64,000 nt of DNA from Siphonodentalium dalli. Lineage: Eukaryota; Mollusca; Scaphopoda; Gadilida; Siphonodentaliidae. How positions within the stretch are numbered: position 1 is the stretch's first letter; every line of letters starts with the position of its first letter. Location: contig CP136069.1 of NCBI GenBank assembly GCA_032622095.1, positions 30,446,342-30,510,341 of the forward strand, given 5' to 3'. Position numbers and translations under genes: made by a program. The notes under the pieces are model-generated. The model ran no database searches. It was not told the origin of the DNA and saw only the letters and a list, made by a program, of their open reading frames with translations. Shown in pieces: positions 44,951 to 55,846 of this stretch.

Positions 44951-45150
44951 GGTTCATCATATTCAATACAGCTGTTATATACAAGACGGAAATAACTATT
45001 ATTTTGGTACTGGTCAAAATGACAGGCACCAATGGGTTTGTGCCAGTCATTCATAATTTTGTGACAGTCATAAAAATTTACACAAATAATATGATATCTG
45101 TTAAGGGACACATTTTTAAGGGTTTATGCATGGTGGTGGTGTTTACATAG

Positions 45151-45400
45151 CTAAACCCTTTCATCACTGGAGCTTCCTGAAATTTTGCGAAAACCCTGCC
45201 AAAGCATTCTCTTATATATGAGTCTCCCATAGGGAGTCTCGCATATATAACAAAATACATTGGCCTAACAATATTTTTACCTTGATCTTGTAAGCCATTG
45301 TATTCTCGATATATGCGAGGAGACTCTCATATATAGGAGAATGCACTGGCACAGGATCTTTAATGCTGCACCAGTGCAGCTCCCATCATGATAGGGTTAA
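45151..45400 (+). mobile_element. PB3 MITE, full length
   Basis: ctaaaccctttcatcactgg to cccatcatgatagggTTAA with two decayed cassettes. Confidence 0.85.
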
Positions 45401-45435
45401 TACCTCAAATTGGGCTCGTATATTTTATTATAAAG

Positions 45436-45592
45436 TACAGTAATGCTCTAATTAATCGACTCGTTAACCACAGCAGATTATGGGTAACTTTTCAGGATTT
45501 TTAGTCGGAAATATGGCTTGTTGCCATTCATCTGAAAAGTTACCCATAATTCTGCTGTGGTTAAGGAGTCGATTAATTAGAGCATTACTCTA
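45436..45592. mobile_element. TcM foldback MITE, right inner arm shortened
   Basis: TACAGTAATGCTCTAATTAA to gcattactcta. Confidence 0.9.
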
Positions 45593-45599
45593 GGTGCGA

Positions 45600-45960
45600 C
45601 TAAGGATAGCCCCAGTGTAATGGGGCTACATTAAGGTTAACCATATTAAAGCATTTGTTTTTTGGGGAAAAAAGCACAAGCAATGCAAGCTTGGACAAAA
45701 TTAAGCATGTTGTGAAAAATTTCCAAGTCGAAAAAGGGGGATAACTCCACTAAGAACAGTTGTACGGATCTCATAATCGTGGTGCACAGGTTCCCAATGT
45801 ACATTATGTCTGTGCCAAGTTTAAAAAATATTGACTGAAAAATTTAGGAACACAAGATCGGATAGTTGTGTCCACAGACAGACGGACGGACAAGTTGATT
45901 CATATTTACCTCACCCCCCCCCCCCCCCCCCATAACTTCGTTTTGGGGGGTTTAATAAGA
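45600..45960 (+). repeat. R1 repeat with 'gacggac' tail and poly-C tract
   Basis: gggggataactccactaaga, gatctcataatcgtggtgca, agacagacggacggacaagt, then about 17 C at 45915-45931. Confidence 0.75.
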
Positions 45961-46418
45961 CAATACAGTTATATACTCAATATCGATAATTTGAGCCTTC
46001 TGTCGTCAATATTTAACCTACAGGATATATTAAAGTATCAGTAAATATGGCAATTGTTTCAATCTTTGCTTTCATGTAATACTGATTTTCATTAATTTTG
46101 TCAAATCCTGTTGATATAATGTGTATAACCGTAAGCTGTCCGATTCCCATATCACAACTAACAATATCTACAATGCAATTAATGCAATTAATGCAATGCA
46201 ATTAACTCATTTACTGGTGTGAAATCCGAACTAAACATTTCTCATACAAATATTTTCTCAGAGGGTTGACGTAGAAGAGAAGACATATAAGGCCAAATAA
46301 ATTTAATATTCTGTTTCTCAGATACCTCAACTAAAATACGCCTTGGAAATGAAGGAGAACAAACTTGCACAAAATAACAAAATTAAGTATATTGCCAAAC
46401 ATTTTAATGTTGGAAAAT

Positions 46419-47165
46419 GTATAATAATAATAATGACAGTTTTATATAGCGATTAACCCTTTACCCAACAAACCGGCCAAAACCGGCCAAATAAAGCTTC
46501 AACAGCCTAAAATATCTTCGGTCTGTCTCAATAGAACCATACACATATGGATATCATTGGAACCGGCTCCTTGACCACATTGTGATAGTTACAGTTAGCC
46601 CTGTGCCAATGCATTCTCTTATATATGCGAGTCGACCATAGGTCGCCTCGCATATATAAGAGAATGCATTGGCCTAAAAAAAATCTTTTTTTAACACTTT
46701 TTACCATTTTTTCTTACATTCTTTAACAATTTTATAATTTTTAATGTGTTAAGCCAATGCATTCTCTTATATATGCGAGGCGACCTATGGTCGACTCGCA
46801 TATATAAGAGAATGCATTGGCACAGGGCCCTTCTGTTGGGTAAAGGGTTAACCAATTACTTGCTCTAACACGCTTTTAAACATTACAATATTACCCCAGT
46901 CATGCTGCAGCCATTGCCCTGCTCTAGTTTGATCAGAACATGCTCTGATACTCAACAGTATGACAAGCTGACTGGTACTCGTTTAACGTATGAGTGATGC
47001 AAAGCCAACACAGTATAAGCAACTTTGCTCAAGGGTCACAACTTGGCGCGGGTTTTGAAACATCGAACAATCAGACAATTGCACGTCGCTCAAAGCGGCC
47101 AAGCCACTGCTGTGTGATAACTCACAATAGACCAGCGATGAACTGCGAACTCGCATCACTGTGTT
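46419..47165 (-). repeat. SINE-X copy 1, interrupted by PB1
   Basis: On the minus strand a tRNA-like head (aagccactgctgtg region, B-box-like motif next to ggcgcgggttttgaaac) runs to an end reading cgctatataaaactgtcatt then (ATT)n. The PB1 insertion splits gcgaTTAAccaattacttgc. Confidence 0.78.
46453..46851 (-). mobile_element. PB1 MITE inserted in SINE-X, TTAA target duplication
   Basis: TTAA flanks both ends (46453-46456 and 46848-46851). The uninterrupted SINE-X at 61628-62000 shows the single TTAA of the empty site. Confidence 0.96.
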
Positions 47166-48884
47166 TACAGTTTACAAGTCCCATCAACTAACCACTGGAC
47201 CCCTAGAGCATAAACGCTGGTAAGGATCTCATAATTGCAGGTGAACAGGGTCTGATGATATAAAGTTATTACACAACATTGAATAATGACATTTTTATTA
47301 TCCATCTGTATGTTTATCCAAATTTTGGGAATAAAACTTTTGAGGTTATTTTTGGTATTTGTCGGCACTTACTTCTCTATAAAAGCCTGTAATTGATCAT
47401 CAGAAAGGATGATTTGGAAAAGTAAACACGGAAGTGAAAAAAAAAAATTCAATGCGGAAGTGAAAAGTATGCAAAATCCACCAATGTTGCGTGCGAATCA
47501 CAATTACACAGATTCATTTCGCAATAGAGTTAATTTGTGAAGTCACAGAGGCCCGATAAAAAAGTCATATTTCACACTTGGGAGTCCAATATGACATACG
47601 GGAGTCCAATATGACTTTTTACCGGATTATCATGTGGCGGCTTTTGCCCAATCAGAAATAGTGTTAGTTGAGGGATGGATGGATGGATAATGATGGTCAA
47701 TATTTGCAGCCTCGCTCATAAGAAATTAGATACGACTAACTATTCAGTCGCAACAAAACACAACCAACGGGATGCTACAGATCTGGCATATGAACGAGGA
47801 CAGATTGAAATTCAAAATGAATCTTTGTAAATCAAAGAAATTTTGGACTTTATATATGTTTGCCAAATTCAAATTCAAGATGGCGTAACCTTAATACTGT
47901 GCATGTACGTAAACATACGTCATTGCAACATGGGGGGAAACCCAAATCTATTTTAATTGATTTCTTCGATCATAAAATAGATTTTTTTTATAATCGTGAT
48001 TTTATGACTTCCAACAATTTTTTTTTATAATTCAGAAGTAAACATATATAAAAACCTGCCTTCTGGGAAATGATGGTCATAAAATGTGGGAATAAAAAAC
48101 TGCCTCTTGGTAATTTTTCGGCTAAAAAAATTAATATAATAACCTGCATGCACGTTTGAATAAAAAAACAATGTCCGAGAAACAGATAATTAACTTGACC
48201 TAAATTTTCCAGTTTGAGGCAAGTGAAAGAAAGAAGATAAGAAAATTCAGAAAAAAAGAATTTCTTTATTCCAAATAAAATATTCAAAATTTATCCTCAA
48301 CAAGCAACAAGACGTAAAACCTTTATAAGATCTAAAATAGATATGCTCTACATAATTCAACTAAAACTAGCTACTCAACTATATATATATACATGTATAT
48401 ACCAAAAACAAAGTAAATATTCATTAGCTTATAAAGGAGATTTATATATAGGGTTGCATATACATGAATTGGAAGATTTCTAGCATTGGTGCCTAATGGT
48501 AGATTTTCAGAGAAAGTCTAGGAATAGTGATATCAATGTATATACTTTGATATATTATTTTGAAGAATATTACTTAGAAATTACTTCAAACATACCATTT
48601 TATAGCCAGATAAAACCTATGGGTGCAAAAGCATAAAAATTGAGAATAAACATGCAACGAAAATTATAAAAAAAAGATACAGATTAAAATTATTAATATA
48701 TTATTTCAATATGCACCTGTTATTCACAAACATGCATTTAAATGTCACATATCTACTAAAACGACAATAAAACATAGGACAATAACCAATGTTCAAAATT
48801 TCACCGAGTTCCGATTTTAAAATTCATCCCTGATTTATTAATTTTAGTGATGAGTTCATCATGAACAGAAACTTATAAAATCAG
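47166..48884. other. Unassigned AT-rich intronic sequence
   Basis: About 1.7 kb; a short repeat pair gggagtccaatatgac occurs twice at 47579-47615. No exon is supported. Confidence 0.5.
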
Positions 48885-49257
48885 TTAACCCTTTCTGTAT
48901 TAAATGGATTCTCCCACCCAGTTATAAATTGTACATCGCAATGGTCAATTCATCTGGAGGGGTGTCCAAGAAATTTTAGCAGATGACAGGTTATACAAGT
49001 GCAGAAGAATTTTTTAAGGCCTATTTAGTTGTGCAAAATGTTCACATATCAACTTATCAAGTTCAACAAACGCTATGGTCGTTTCTTGAAGTTAAATACC
49101 TGAACATTTACCACCAGTGTATAGCATTCCTACTGCACTTTCTATTGTCTGTCGTCTGCTTATATTTCCTGAACACCCCTCCAGATGAATAATAGACCAT
49201 TCCAATGTATACTTTTAAAACTGAATGGGAGAATCCATTTAGTAAAGAAAAGGTTAA
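48885..49257 (+). mobile_element. PB4 MITE, full length (long form)
   Basis: TTAACCCTTTCTGTATTAAA to gaatccatttagtaaagaaa and aggTTAA. The ends are inverted repeats containing ggattctccc / gggagaatcc. Confidence 0.85.
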
Positions 49258-49893
49258 AACTATTGGGATAATATTGCTCCCCTGGGATGTCATTCAAGGT
49301 TACAAACATCTAATTATTTTCCATAGGCAACAGTTCTAACTATCAGTCCCGCCGGCCATGGGTTAAGCCTATTTGAACTTCAAGTGGTCAATTTTCTCTT
49401 AGAACATCATTCAATACACCAGTCTGTGACAACAAATGCGCCCTTTTCGGTATTTTTTTCAAACGATAATCTTGCTTTTCCACAACTACCACAAAATCAG
49501 CAGCATAAATATACCCAGACCGCTTCCGTAACTTAGGAACCCCACCAGACTCTTCATGGCCACCTAAACAAAAATGATCGACATATTTACGCAGGCTATG
49601 ATTTTCAGTTCCAGCTTAGGTAAATTTCCCTCCACGATAATCAACCAATCAGCAGCCAGCATTTTTTTTTATGCTGACTCGAGTTTGACACAAATTCAAG
49701 AAGCGTAACTCTATATAATTAGTTGCTTGTAACCTGAAGTCATTTGCAGCGGAATCAGGAATCAGCCTAGATTTCAAATCTTCCACATCTCCCTTCAGGC
49801 TCTAGTCTTTTAGACCGCTTCCAGGTATGTTTCTGTGACTGGTTAATATCGATAATATAGTTTTAGGAAGCATTATTATCTTAGGCACACAGA
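49258..49893. other. Unassigned intronic sequence
   Basis: No recognised repeat or exon. Confidence 0.5.
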
Positions 49894-50098
49894 TACAGTA
49901 ATGCCCTAAATAATCAACCGCTTAACTCCTTGGGTAACTTTTCAGGATTTAGTCAGAAATATCGCTTGTTGCCATTCATCGGAAAGCTCTCAGTGAGAGC
50001 TTTCCGATGAATGGCAACATGCCATATTTACAACTAAATCCTGAAAAGTTACACCATAATTCTGCTGTGGTTAAGGAGTCGATTATTTAGGGAATTAG
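49894..50098. mobile_element. TcM foldback MITE, left arm with small deletion
   Basis: TACAGTAATGCCCTAAATAA; the left arm lacks the ccacagcagaattat block and the right end stops at gattatttagggaatta. Confidence 0.88.
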
Positions 50099-50270
50099 AG
50101 ATAAACAATACAGTGTGAATTGATTTGAACTGAATCACATTCGGATTGAGATATACGAAGACTAGCAATACAGGAGTATATGAACACAACAGGCACAATG
50201 CTCGATCAAACAACTAAAACTCAAATGCATCCACAAGTTCAGAGTGTCTCATCATGCTGTGTTATGTATC

Positions 50271-50734
50271 CAGGTCTGAGTTTAGTGTGCATTTGCAGAA
50301 TGAGGTCCTGAGAGGGTGAATGTAGTGACGCTATCCCGCATAGAAGACTAGCATCACTAAATTCACCCTCTGAGGACCTCATTATGCTCAGGCCTTATCT
50401 TCTCTGAAAAGTTTCTTTCTTATCAAATTTCTATAGAAACATCTTCACATAGATTCTATTTCTTTCTTCTTTTTTTAAAGTTTCTCTATATCCCCAAATT
50501 GGCAGACAACACATTGCATAATCGAGGCTCCCAATGGGTGTTCATCACAATATTCACCATTTGGGAACTTCAATCTGAGTCTATATATCCCATAGCAGAT
50601 GAGGCCATGTAGAATGTGGTTCCCAAAAGGTGAATTTAGTGATGCTAGCCCGCTATGCGAGATATCGTCACTAAATTCACCCTCTGGGGACCTCATTCTG
50701 CCTGCAAATGACAGCCACATTAAACTCAGGCTTG
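50271..50734 (+). mobile_element. HB MITE, full length
   Basis: caggtctgagtttagtgtgc to cattaaactcaggcttg with both hairpins and the spacer. No 8-bp duplication is evident. Confidence 0.85.
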
Positions 50735-50811
50735 TTTATTGTGGTCTATTGTCATTTTAGCAGCCAGGCCATAATATGATAATATCAACGACCCCCTCCC
50801 CCAATATGACG

Positions 50812-51050
50812 TTAACCCATTCTATACTAAATGCATTTTCCCACTCAGTTATAAAAGTATACATTGGAATGGTCTATTATTCATTTGGAGGGGTTTTCAG
50901 GAACAATAAGCAGACGACTAGACAATAAAAGGAGTCCCATTTATTGGACGGAATTGTTCTAATTAGTTCTATGTTTGTTAAACTTATTATCTGAACATAT
51001 CATAAGGAATAACTACTCGTCACTGTGTATTTAATAAAGAAATGGTTTAG
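50812..51050 (+). mobile_element. PB4 MITE, full length, right TTAA decayed
   Basis: TTAACCCATTCTATACTAAA to tttaataaagaaatggttta. Confidence 0.8.
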
Positions 51051-51200
51051 AGAAAGAAACTCGCAAGGATCGTGTAGTCCAGAACTTATCTATGCCTGGC
51101 ACATGGTAATAAAGTAAATGCTTGATTAATCGTGTAGAGTAAAACCATTTAGATACGAGAAGACTTCTGGGGAGCGTGGGTGGGTGTTTTTAGTTTTTTT

Positions 51201-51213
51201 GGGGGGGGGGGGG
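51201..51213 (+). repeat. Poly-G tract
   Basis: A run of about 13 G within a G/T-rich stretch. Confidence 0.85.
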
Positions 51214-51272
51214 GTGGTTGTAGGGATGGGCGGCTCTGATCATACTGAAAGGAAAGTTCTATGCTGAGTAAT

Positions 51273-51672
51273 TTAACCCTTTACCCAACAGAACGGCCCT
51301 GTGCCAATGCATTCTCTTATATATGCGAGTCGACCATAGGTCGCCTCGCATATATAAGAGAATGCATTGGCTTAACACATTAAAAATTATAAAATTGTTA
51401 AAGAATGTAAGAAAAAATGGTAAAAAGTGTTAAAAAAAGATTTTTTTTAGGCCAATGCATTCTCTTATATATGCGAGGCGACCTATGGTCGACTCGCATA
51501 TATAAGAGAATGCATTGGCACAGGGCATAACTGTAACTATCACAATGTGGTCAAGGAGCCGGTTCCAATGATATCCATATTTGTATGGTTCTATTGAGAC
51601 AGTCCGAAGATATTTTAGGCTGTTGAAGCTTTATTTGGCCGGTTTTGGCCGGTTTGTTGGGTAAAGGGTTAA
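51273..51672 (+). mobile_element. PB1 MITE, full length
   Basis: TTAACCCTTTACCCAACAGA to gttgggtaaagggTTAA; nearly identical to the copies at 33095 and 55005. Confidence 0.96.
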
Positions 51673-52436
51673 GAGACTACATTCAGATTTGTTTGTATGA
51701 TGTAAGGAGTCTGGAAGGAGTTAATATATCTGGGTATTTTTGTTCTACATATATATGCCAATGGCATATCCGAAGATCTGAAATGGGTAGAAGAGGGTTA
51801 TCCCCTCTCATTGGCCGCGTGAGTCCAAGTTTCCTTCAACGTAAAACAGATAGTGAAATCGGTAGGGATAATACAGGTTTACATCGAATAATGGTTGCCT
51901 TTCTCTTCCATAGCGGACTTTAAGTGTAAATCACCCACTCATCTAATATCACAATGACGGTAATAAAATGTGACAATAAACCGGTTTATTCCATAGAAAA
52001 CATTATAATTTTTTTAAACCCCCAAGAGTTTATCAAAAGAAAGTAGTAAGTTAATGTGAAAAATATATTTTGTCACAATGTTTCATAATTTCAAAAGAAT
52101 AAAAACAAATTTTACCCCGCGAACTTCGTAATAGTTCGGGTCTTCTCTCGACTTAAACAAACAGATGAAATGTGAAGTTACTCCTAATTACACTTCACTT
52201 TCTTGCATAATTTAACAGTTAAATTATAACACATCATTATGATTATAAGATATTACACTTTCCAATAAATGTAGTGATTTGAATTGATTTGTATGATAGT
52301 CGAATAAAATTGACGAAAAATCTTTCAACTGACGCTGAGCATAAAGTCTGCTATAGAAGATAACGGCAACCATACTTCAACGTAAACCAGTATTATCCCT
52401 ACCAACACTAGCTGGTTTATGATATGTACTCTGTAA
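51673..52436. other. Unassigned intronic sequence
   Basis: No recognised repeat family or supported exon. Confidence 0.5.
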
Positions 52437-52444
52437 ATTGTTAC

Positions 52445-52893
52445 CACGAGTTTAGTGTGCCTGTCATATGCAGAATAAGGTCCCCAGAGGGTGAATTTAG
52501 TGACGCTATCCCGCATAGTGGGCTAGCATCTCTAAATTCACCCTCTGGGAACCTCACTCTGCATGGCCTCATCCGCTATGGGCGACAAAGACTCAGATTG
52601 AAGTTCCCAAATGGTGAATATTGTGATGTATACCCATTGGGAACCTCGATTATGCAATGTGTCATCTGCCAATTTGGGGATATAGAGAAACTAAACTAAA
52701 AAAAGAAATAGAATCTATGTGAAGAAGTTTCTATAGAAATTTTATAATAAAGAAACTTTCCAGAAAAGATAAGGCCTAAGCAGAATGAGGTCCTCAGAGG
52801 GTGAATTTAGTGACGCTATGCAGGATAGCGTCAATAAATTCACCCTCTGGGGACTTCATTCTCCAAATGATAGGCACACTAAACTCAGACTTG
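52445..52893 (+). mobile_element. HB MITE, full length with exact 8-bp target duplication
   Basis: ATTGTTAC lies at 52437-52444 and 52894-52901. The left end is shortened to cacgagtttagtgtgcc; the right end is aaactcagacttg. Confidence 0.9.
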
Positions 52894-53161
52894 ATTGTTA
52901 CAACATTCAGTTGTTAGCTTTTTACCGCATTGCTATCAATCTCTCATTTTTGGCATATCATAATTATTTCAATGTTCTATGTAAATAACGGAGAATGTCT
53001 CTTGATGCCAATAAATGTTTTAAATGAATTTTAAAGAGAAACAATTCTGAACTTGTGGATGGTTACACAATGCATTATTAAGAACTAAAATAGTAGACAG
53101 GAACAACAGATGTCAGTTAATGTAGCCAGGAGCAACAGATGTCAGTTAATGTCGATTATAG

Positions 53162-53222
53162 TAAACCCTTTGATGACGGGAGCTGCGCTGGTGCAGCATT
53201 AAATATCATGTGCCAGTGCCAG
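53162..53222 (-). mobile_element. PB3 MITE end fragment
   Basis: taaaccctttgatgacggga, ctggtgcagcattaaatatc and tgtgccagtgcc. Confidence 0.7.
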
Positions 53223-53454
53223 TTATTTTAGTGTGTGTTTCTTTATATTTTTGTTTTAGTTTCTGTTTTCTCGTTGATCCAATATTTTGTTTTTTCAATT
53301 TGGCCAAAGTTTCTGAAAATGGCCAAAAAATTCAGAAATGGCGAAAACATTGGCCAAAATAATTCCCGCCCAGTGCGATCACTGATTTCAGCGATATCAG
53401 GTGTTACATTTCCAGGATCCTCGAATCATTATGAAAGTTTATTTGCGCATCCAT

Positions 53455-53552
53455 CAGTAATGTCCTAAATAATCGGTATATAACAAGCCATATTTCCGAC
53501 TAAATCCTGAAAAAATTCCCATAAAGGGTCATATATTTTGGGCATTACTGTA
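53455..53552. mobile_element. TcM foldback MITE, degraded remnant
   Basis: Cagtaatgtcctaaataatc to gggcattactgta with only fragments of the arms. Confidence 0.82.
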
Positions 53553-53828
53553 TTCCCATATAAGGTAATCCAGGAGTTATTTGTTGATTTTAAATTATTC
53601 TTTGGCACAAAAAATTCTTTCTTTCCTCAATATTCTATAACAGGCAACAACACAAAAAGATGAATTTTCTGACTACATCATTACATCTAATGCTCCTGTC
53701 TTGGAAGACTAGATGTTAAGACTAGAATTAAAGTCATGCATGGTTAAGTCACTAGTGGGTGGGGCTACCACTATCAGGGTGGAGCTAATCTGTTAGGAGG
53801 AGGAGCTCCCACTATGGGGGATGTATAC

Positions 53829-54500
53829 CTTGGAAACTCTTTGAGGTGACGTCTGCTCATCAGTCGGCGACACGCCCACTTTTGGTTGGTTCATGGGATC
53901 AGGCAATAAATCTTCAGATTCGCATCGCGCAGGCACAGGAGGTGGGCACTCCTCGTCAGAAACAGGTGCCGATGAATTCTGAATCATCCCACAAATGGCC
54001 TCCTCGTATGTTGGCAAGGCCATTGACATATTTTCATAATCCTTAGTGGAAGAGTCCATTAAAATTGGGCTTTCAGATTTTCGAAGACTCGGGGAGTCGT
54101 TACGTTGCAAACTTTTTACATCTGTGTCAAATTCATAAGGAGGAGGTGGAGTTTCAGGTTGCATAACAGGAGCTGATTGGTCAGAATCAGCTGGAGAGTT
54201 AGCGTATAGATTTTCAGCAGCTTTAGCTTTCTTGATAGGCATTGCATAGACGTGTTCGGAATCTTTTTCGTCACTATCGTAGAAACCACCACTCATTCGC
54301 TGCCCGACTTTAGGCATTGTGTCATAATCATAACTACTCGACGAGGCAAACGAATCATTAACTTTGTTGCTAATCGAGCTTTGAGGCGTGTGATTGAACA
54401 CGCTTTCAGCGAATTGTCGGCCGAGTTCGGTCGCAGAGTCTTCAGAAGTTTGATGTGCATGCAGTGTGTCAGAGAGGTTAGGGTCGAGGAAGCTCGGGAT
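53829..54500 (-). CDS. Exon C: long Ser/Pro/Tyr-rich linker of the multi-PDZ scaffold
   Basis: This is the largest exon here, with 224 codons in phase 0. The acceptor is atatcttcag|ATC and the donor AAG|GTATAC. No folded domain is visible. Short interaction motifs stand out: PPPPY at about residues 118-122 (a PPxY WW-binding motif), LPTYEE at 162-167, PPPVPAR at 186-192 (PxxPxR, SH3 type), and Tyr motifs EHVYAMP (82-88), ENLYANS (96-102, YxN) and DYENMS (154-159, both YxN and YxxM). Acidic and Ser-rich patches surround them. Such long linkers between PDZ5 and PDZ6 are normal for MPDZ/PATJ, but the sequence itself is poorly conserved. If the intron were retained, the frame would end after only 11 more codons in four serines and a stop. 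Confidence 0.85.
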
Positions 54501-55004
54501 CTGAAGATATATGTAAAACAAGCCACGAATTAGACGAAAAATCACCGTTAGCAATGCTCAAGGGGTTAGGGGTCATTCTCACCAGAACGTGGTTAAGGCT
54601 AACATGATTTTTCAGATGTGATAAAAGGTACAGACAAAACAAATTTTCTTACAGAATTTTTTTATTTTCTAGATATATCCTTTATTTTCTGTTAAAATAA
54701 TGTCTTCACTTTTTCTTAGCTTTCATTTTGAATAGAGAAAAAAATGAGAAATAATCTAATATATTCTTTCTATATTTTCTACTATAAGTTTCTTGACTTA
54801 AAAAAAAAGGTCTAGAAATACGTATTTTCAAAAATTGTTTCGCAAAACGGGAAAAGGTACACATGTCTGGATATTCCACTCAAACTGACACCTGATTGGA
54901 CATTAGTTTGGAAGACATATTGTCCAAATTATTATTAGCCACTACCATAAATTGATTGAAAATGGTCTAAACATTGAAGTGTGCAAATAGTTAAAATAAG
55001 TAAC
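54501..55004. other. Unassigned intronic sequence upstream of exon C
   Basis: AT-rich; apart from the exon C acceptor at its left edge nothing is recognised. Confidence 0.5.
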
Positions 55005-55404
55005 ATAACCCTTTACCCAACAGAACGGCCCTGTGCCAATGCATTCTCTTATATATGCGAGTCGACCATAGGTCGCCTCGCATATATAAGAGAATGCATT
55101 GGCTTAACACATTAAAAATTATAAAATTGTTAAAGAATGTAAGAAAAAATGGTAAAAAGTGTTAAAAAAAGATTTTTTTTAGGCCAATGCATTCTCTTAT
55201 ATATGCGAGGCGACCTATGGTCGACTCGCATATATAAGAGAATGCATTGGCACAGGGCATAACTGTAACCATCACAATGTGGTCAATGAACCGGTTCCAA
55301 TGATATCCATATTTGTATGGTTCTATTAAGACAGACCGAAGATATTTTAGGCTGTTGAAGCTTTATTTGGCCGGTTGTGGCCGGTTTGTTGAGTAAAGGG
55401 TTAA
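55005..55404 (+). mobile_element. PB1 MITE, full length
   Basis: The left TTAA has mutated to ATAA; the right end is gagtaaagggTTAA. Two cassettes are intact. Confidence 0.94.
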
Positions 55405-55462
55405 ATGTCAAATTACTAGCGCACAAGACACTTTTGGAAGCCTGTGTACCTATTACCACATT

Positions 55463-55846
55463 TTAACCCTTTACCCAACAAACCGGCCAAAACCGGCCAA
55501 ATAAAGCTTCAACAGCCTAAAATATCTTCGGTCTGTCTCAATAGAACCATACAAATATGTGCTCCTTGACCAAATTGTGATAGTTACAGTTATGCCCTGT
55601 GCCAATGCATTCTCTTATATATGCGAGTCGACCATAGGTCGCCTCGCATATATAAGAGAATGCATTGGCCTAAAAAAATCTTTTTTTAACACTTTTTACC
55701 ATTTTTTCTTACATTCTTTAACAATTTTATAATTTTTAATGTGTTAAGCCAATGCATTCTCTTATATATGCGAGGCGACCTATGGTCGACTCGCATATAT
55801 AAGAGAATGCATTGGCACAGGGCCGTTCTGTTGGGTAAAGGGTTAA
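55463..55846 (-). mobile_element. PB1 MITE, full length, inverted relative to its neighbour
   Basis: TTAACCCTTTACCCAACAAA to ttgggtaaagggTTAA; an internal deletion of about 15 bp near 55560. Confidence 0.94.

Noticed and set aside
54252-54533. Plus-strand frame of 93 codons opposite exon C
   Set aside because: It is the antisense shadow of a real exon; the minus-strand reading has consistent splice sites and phase.
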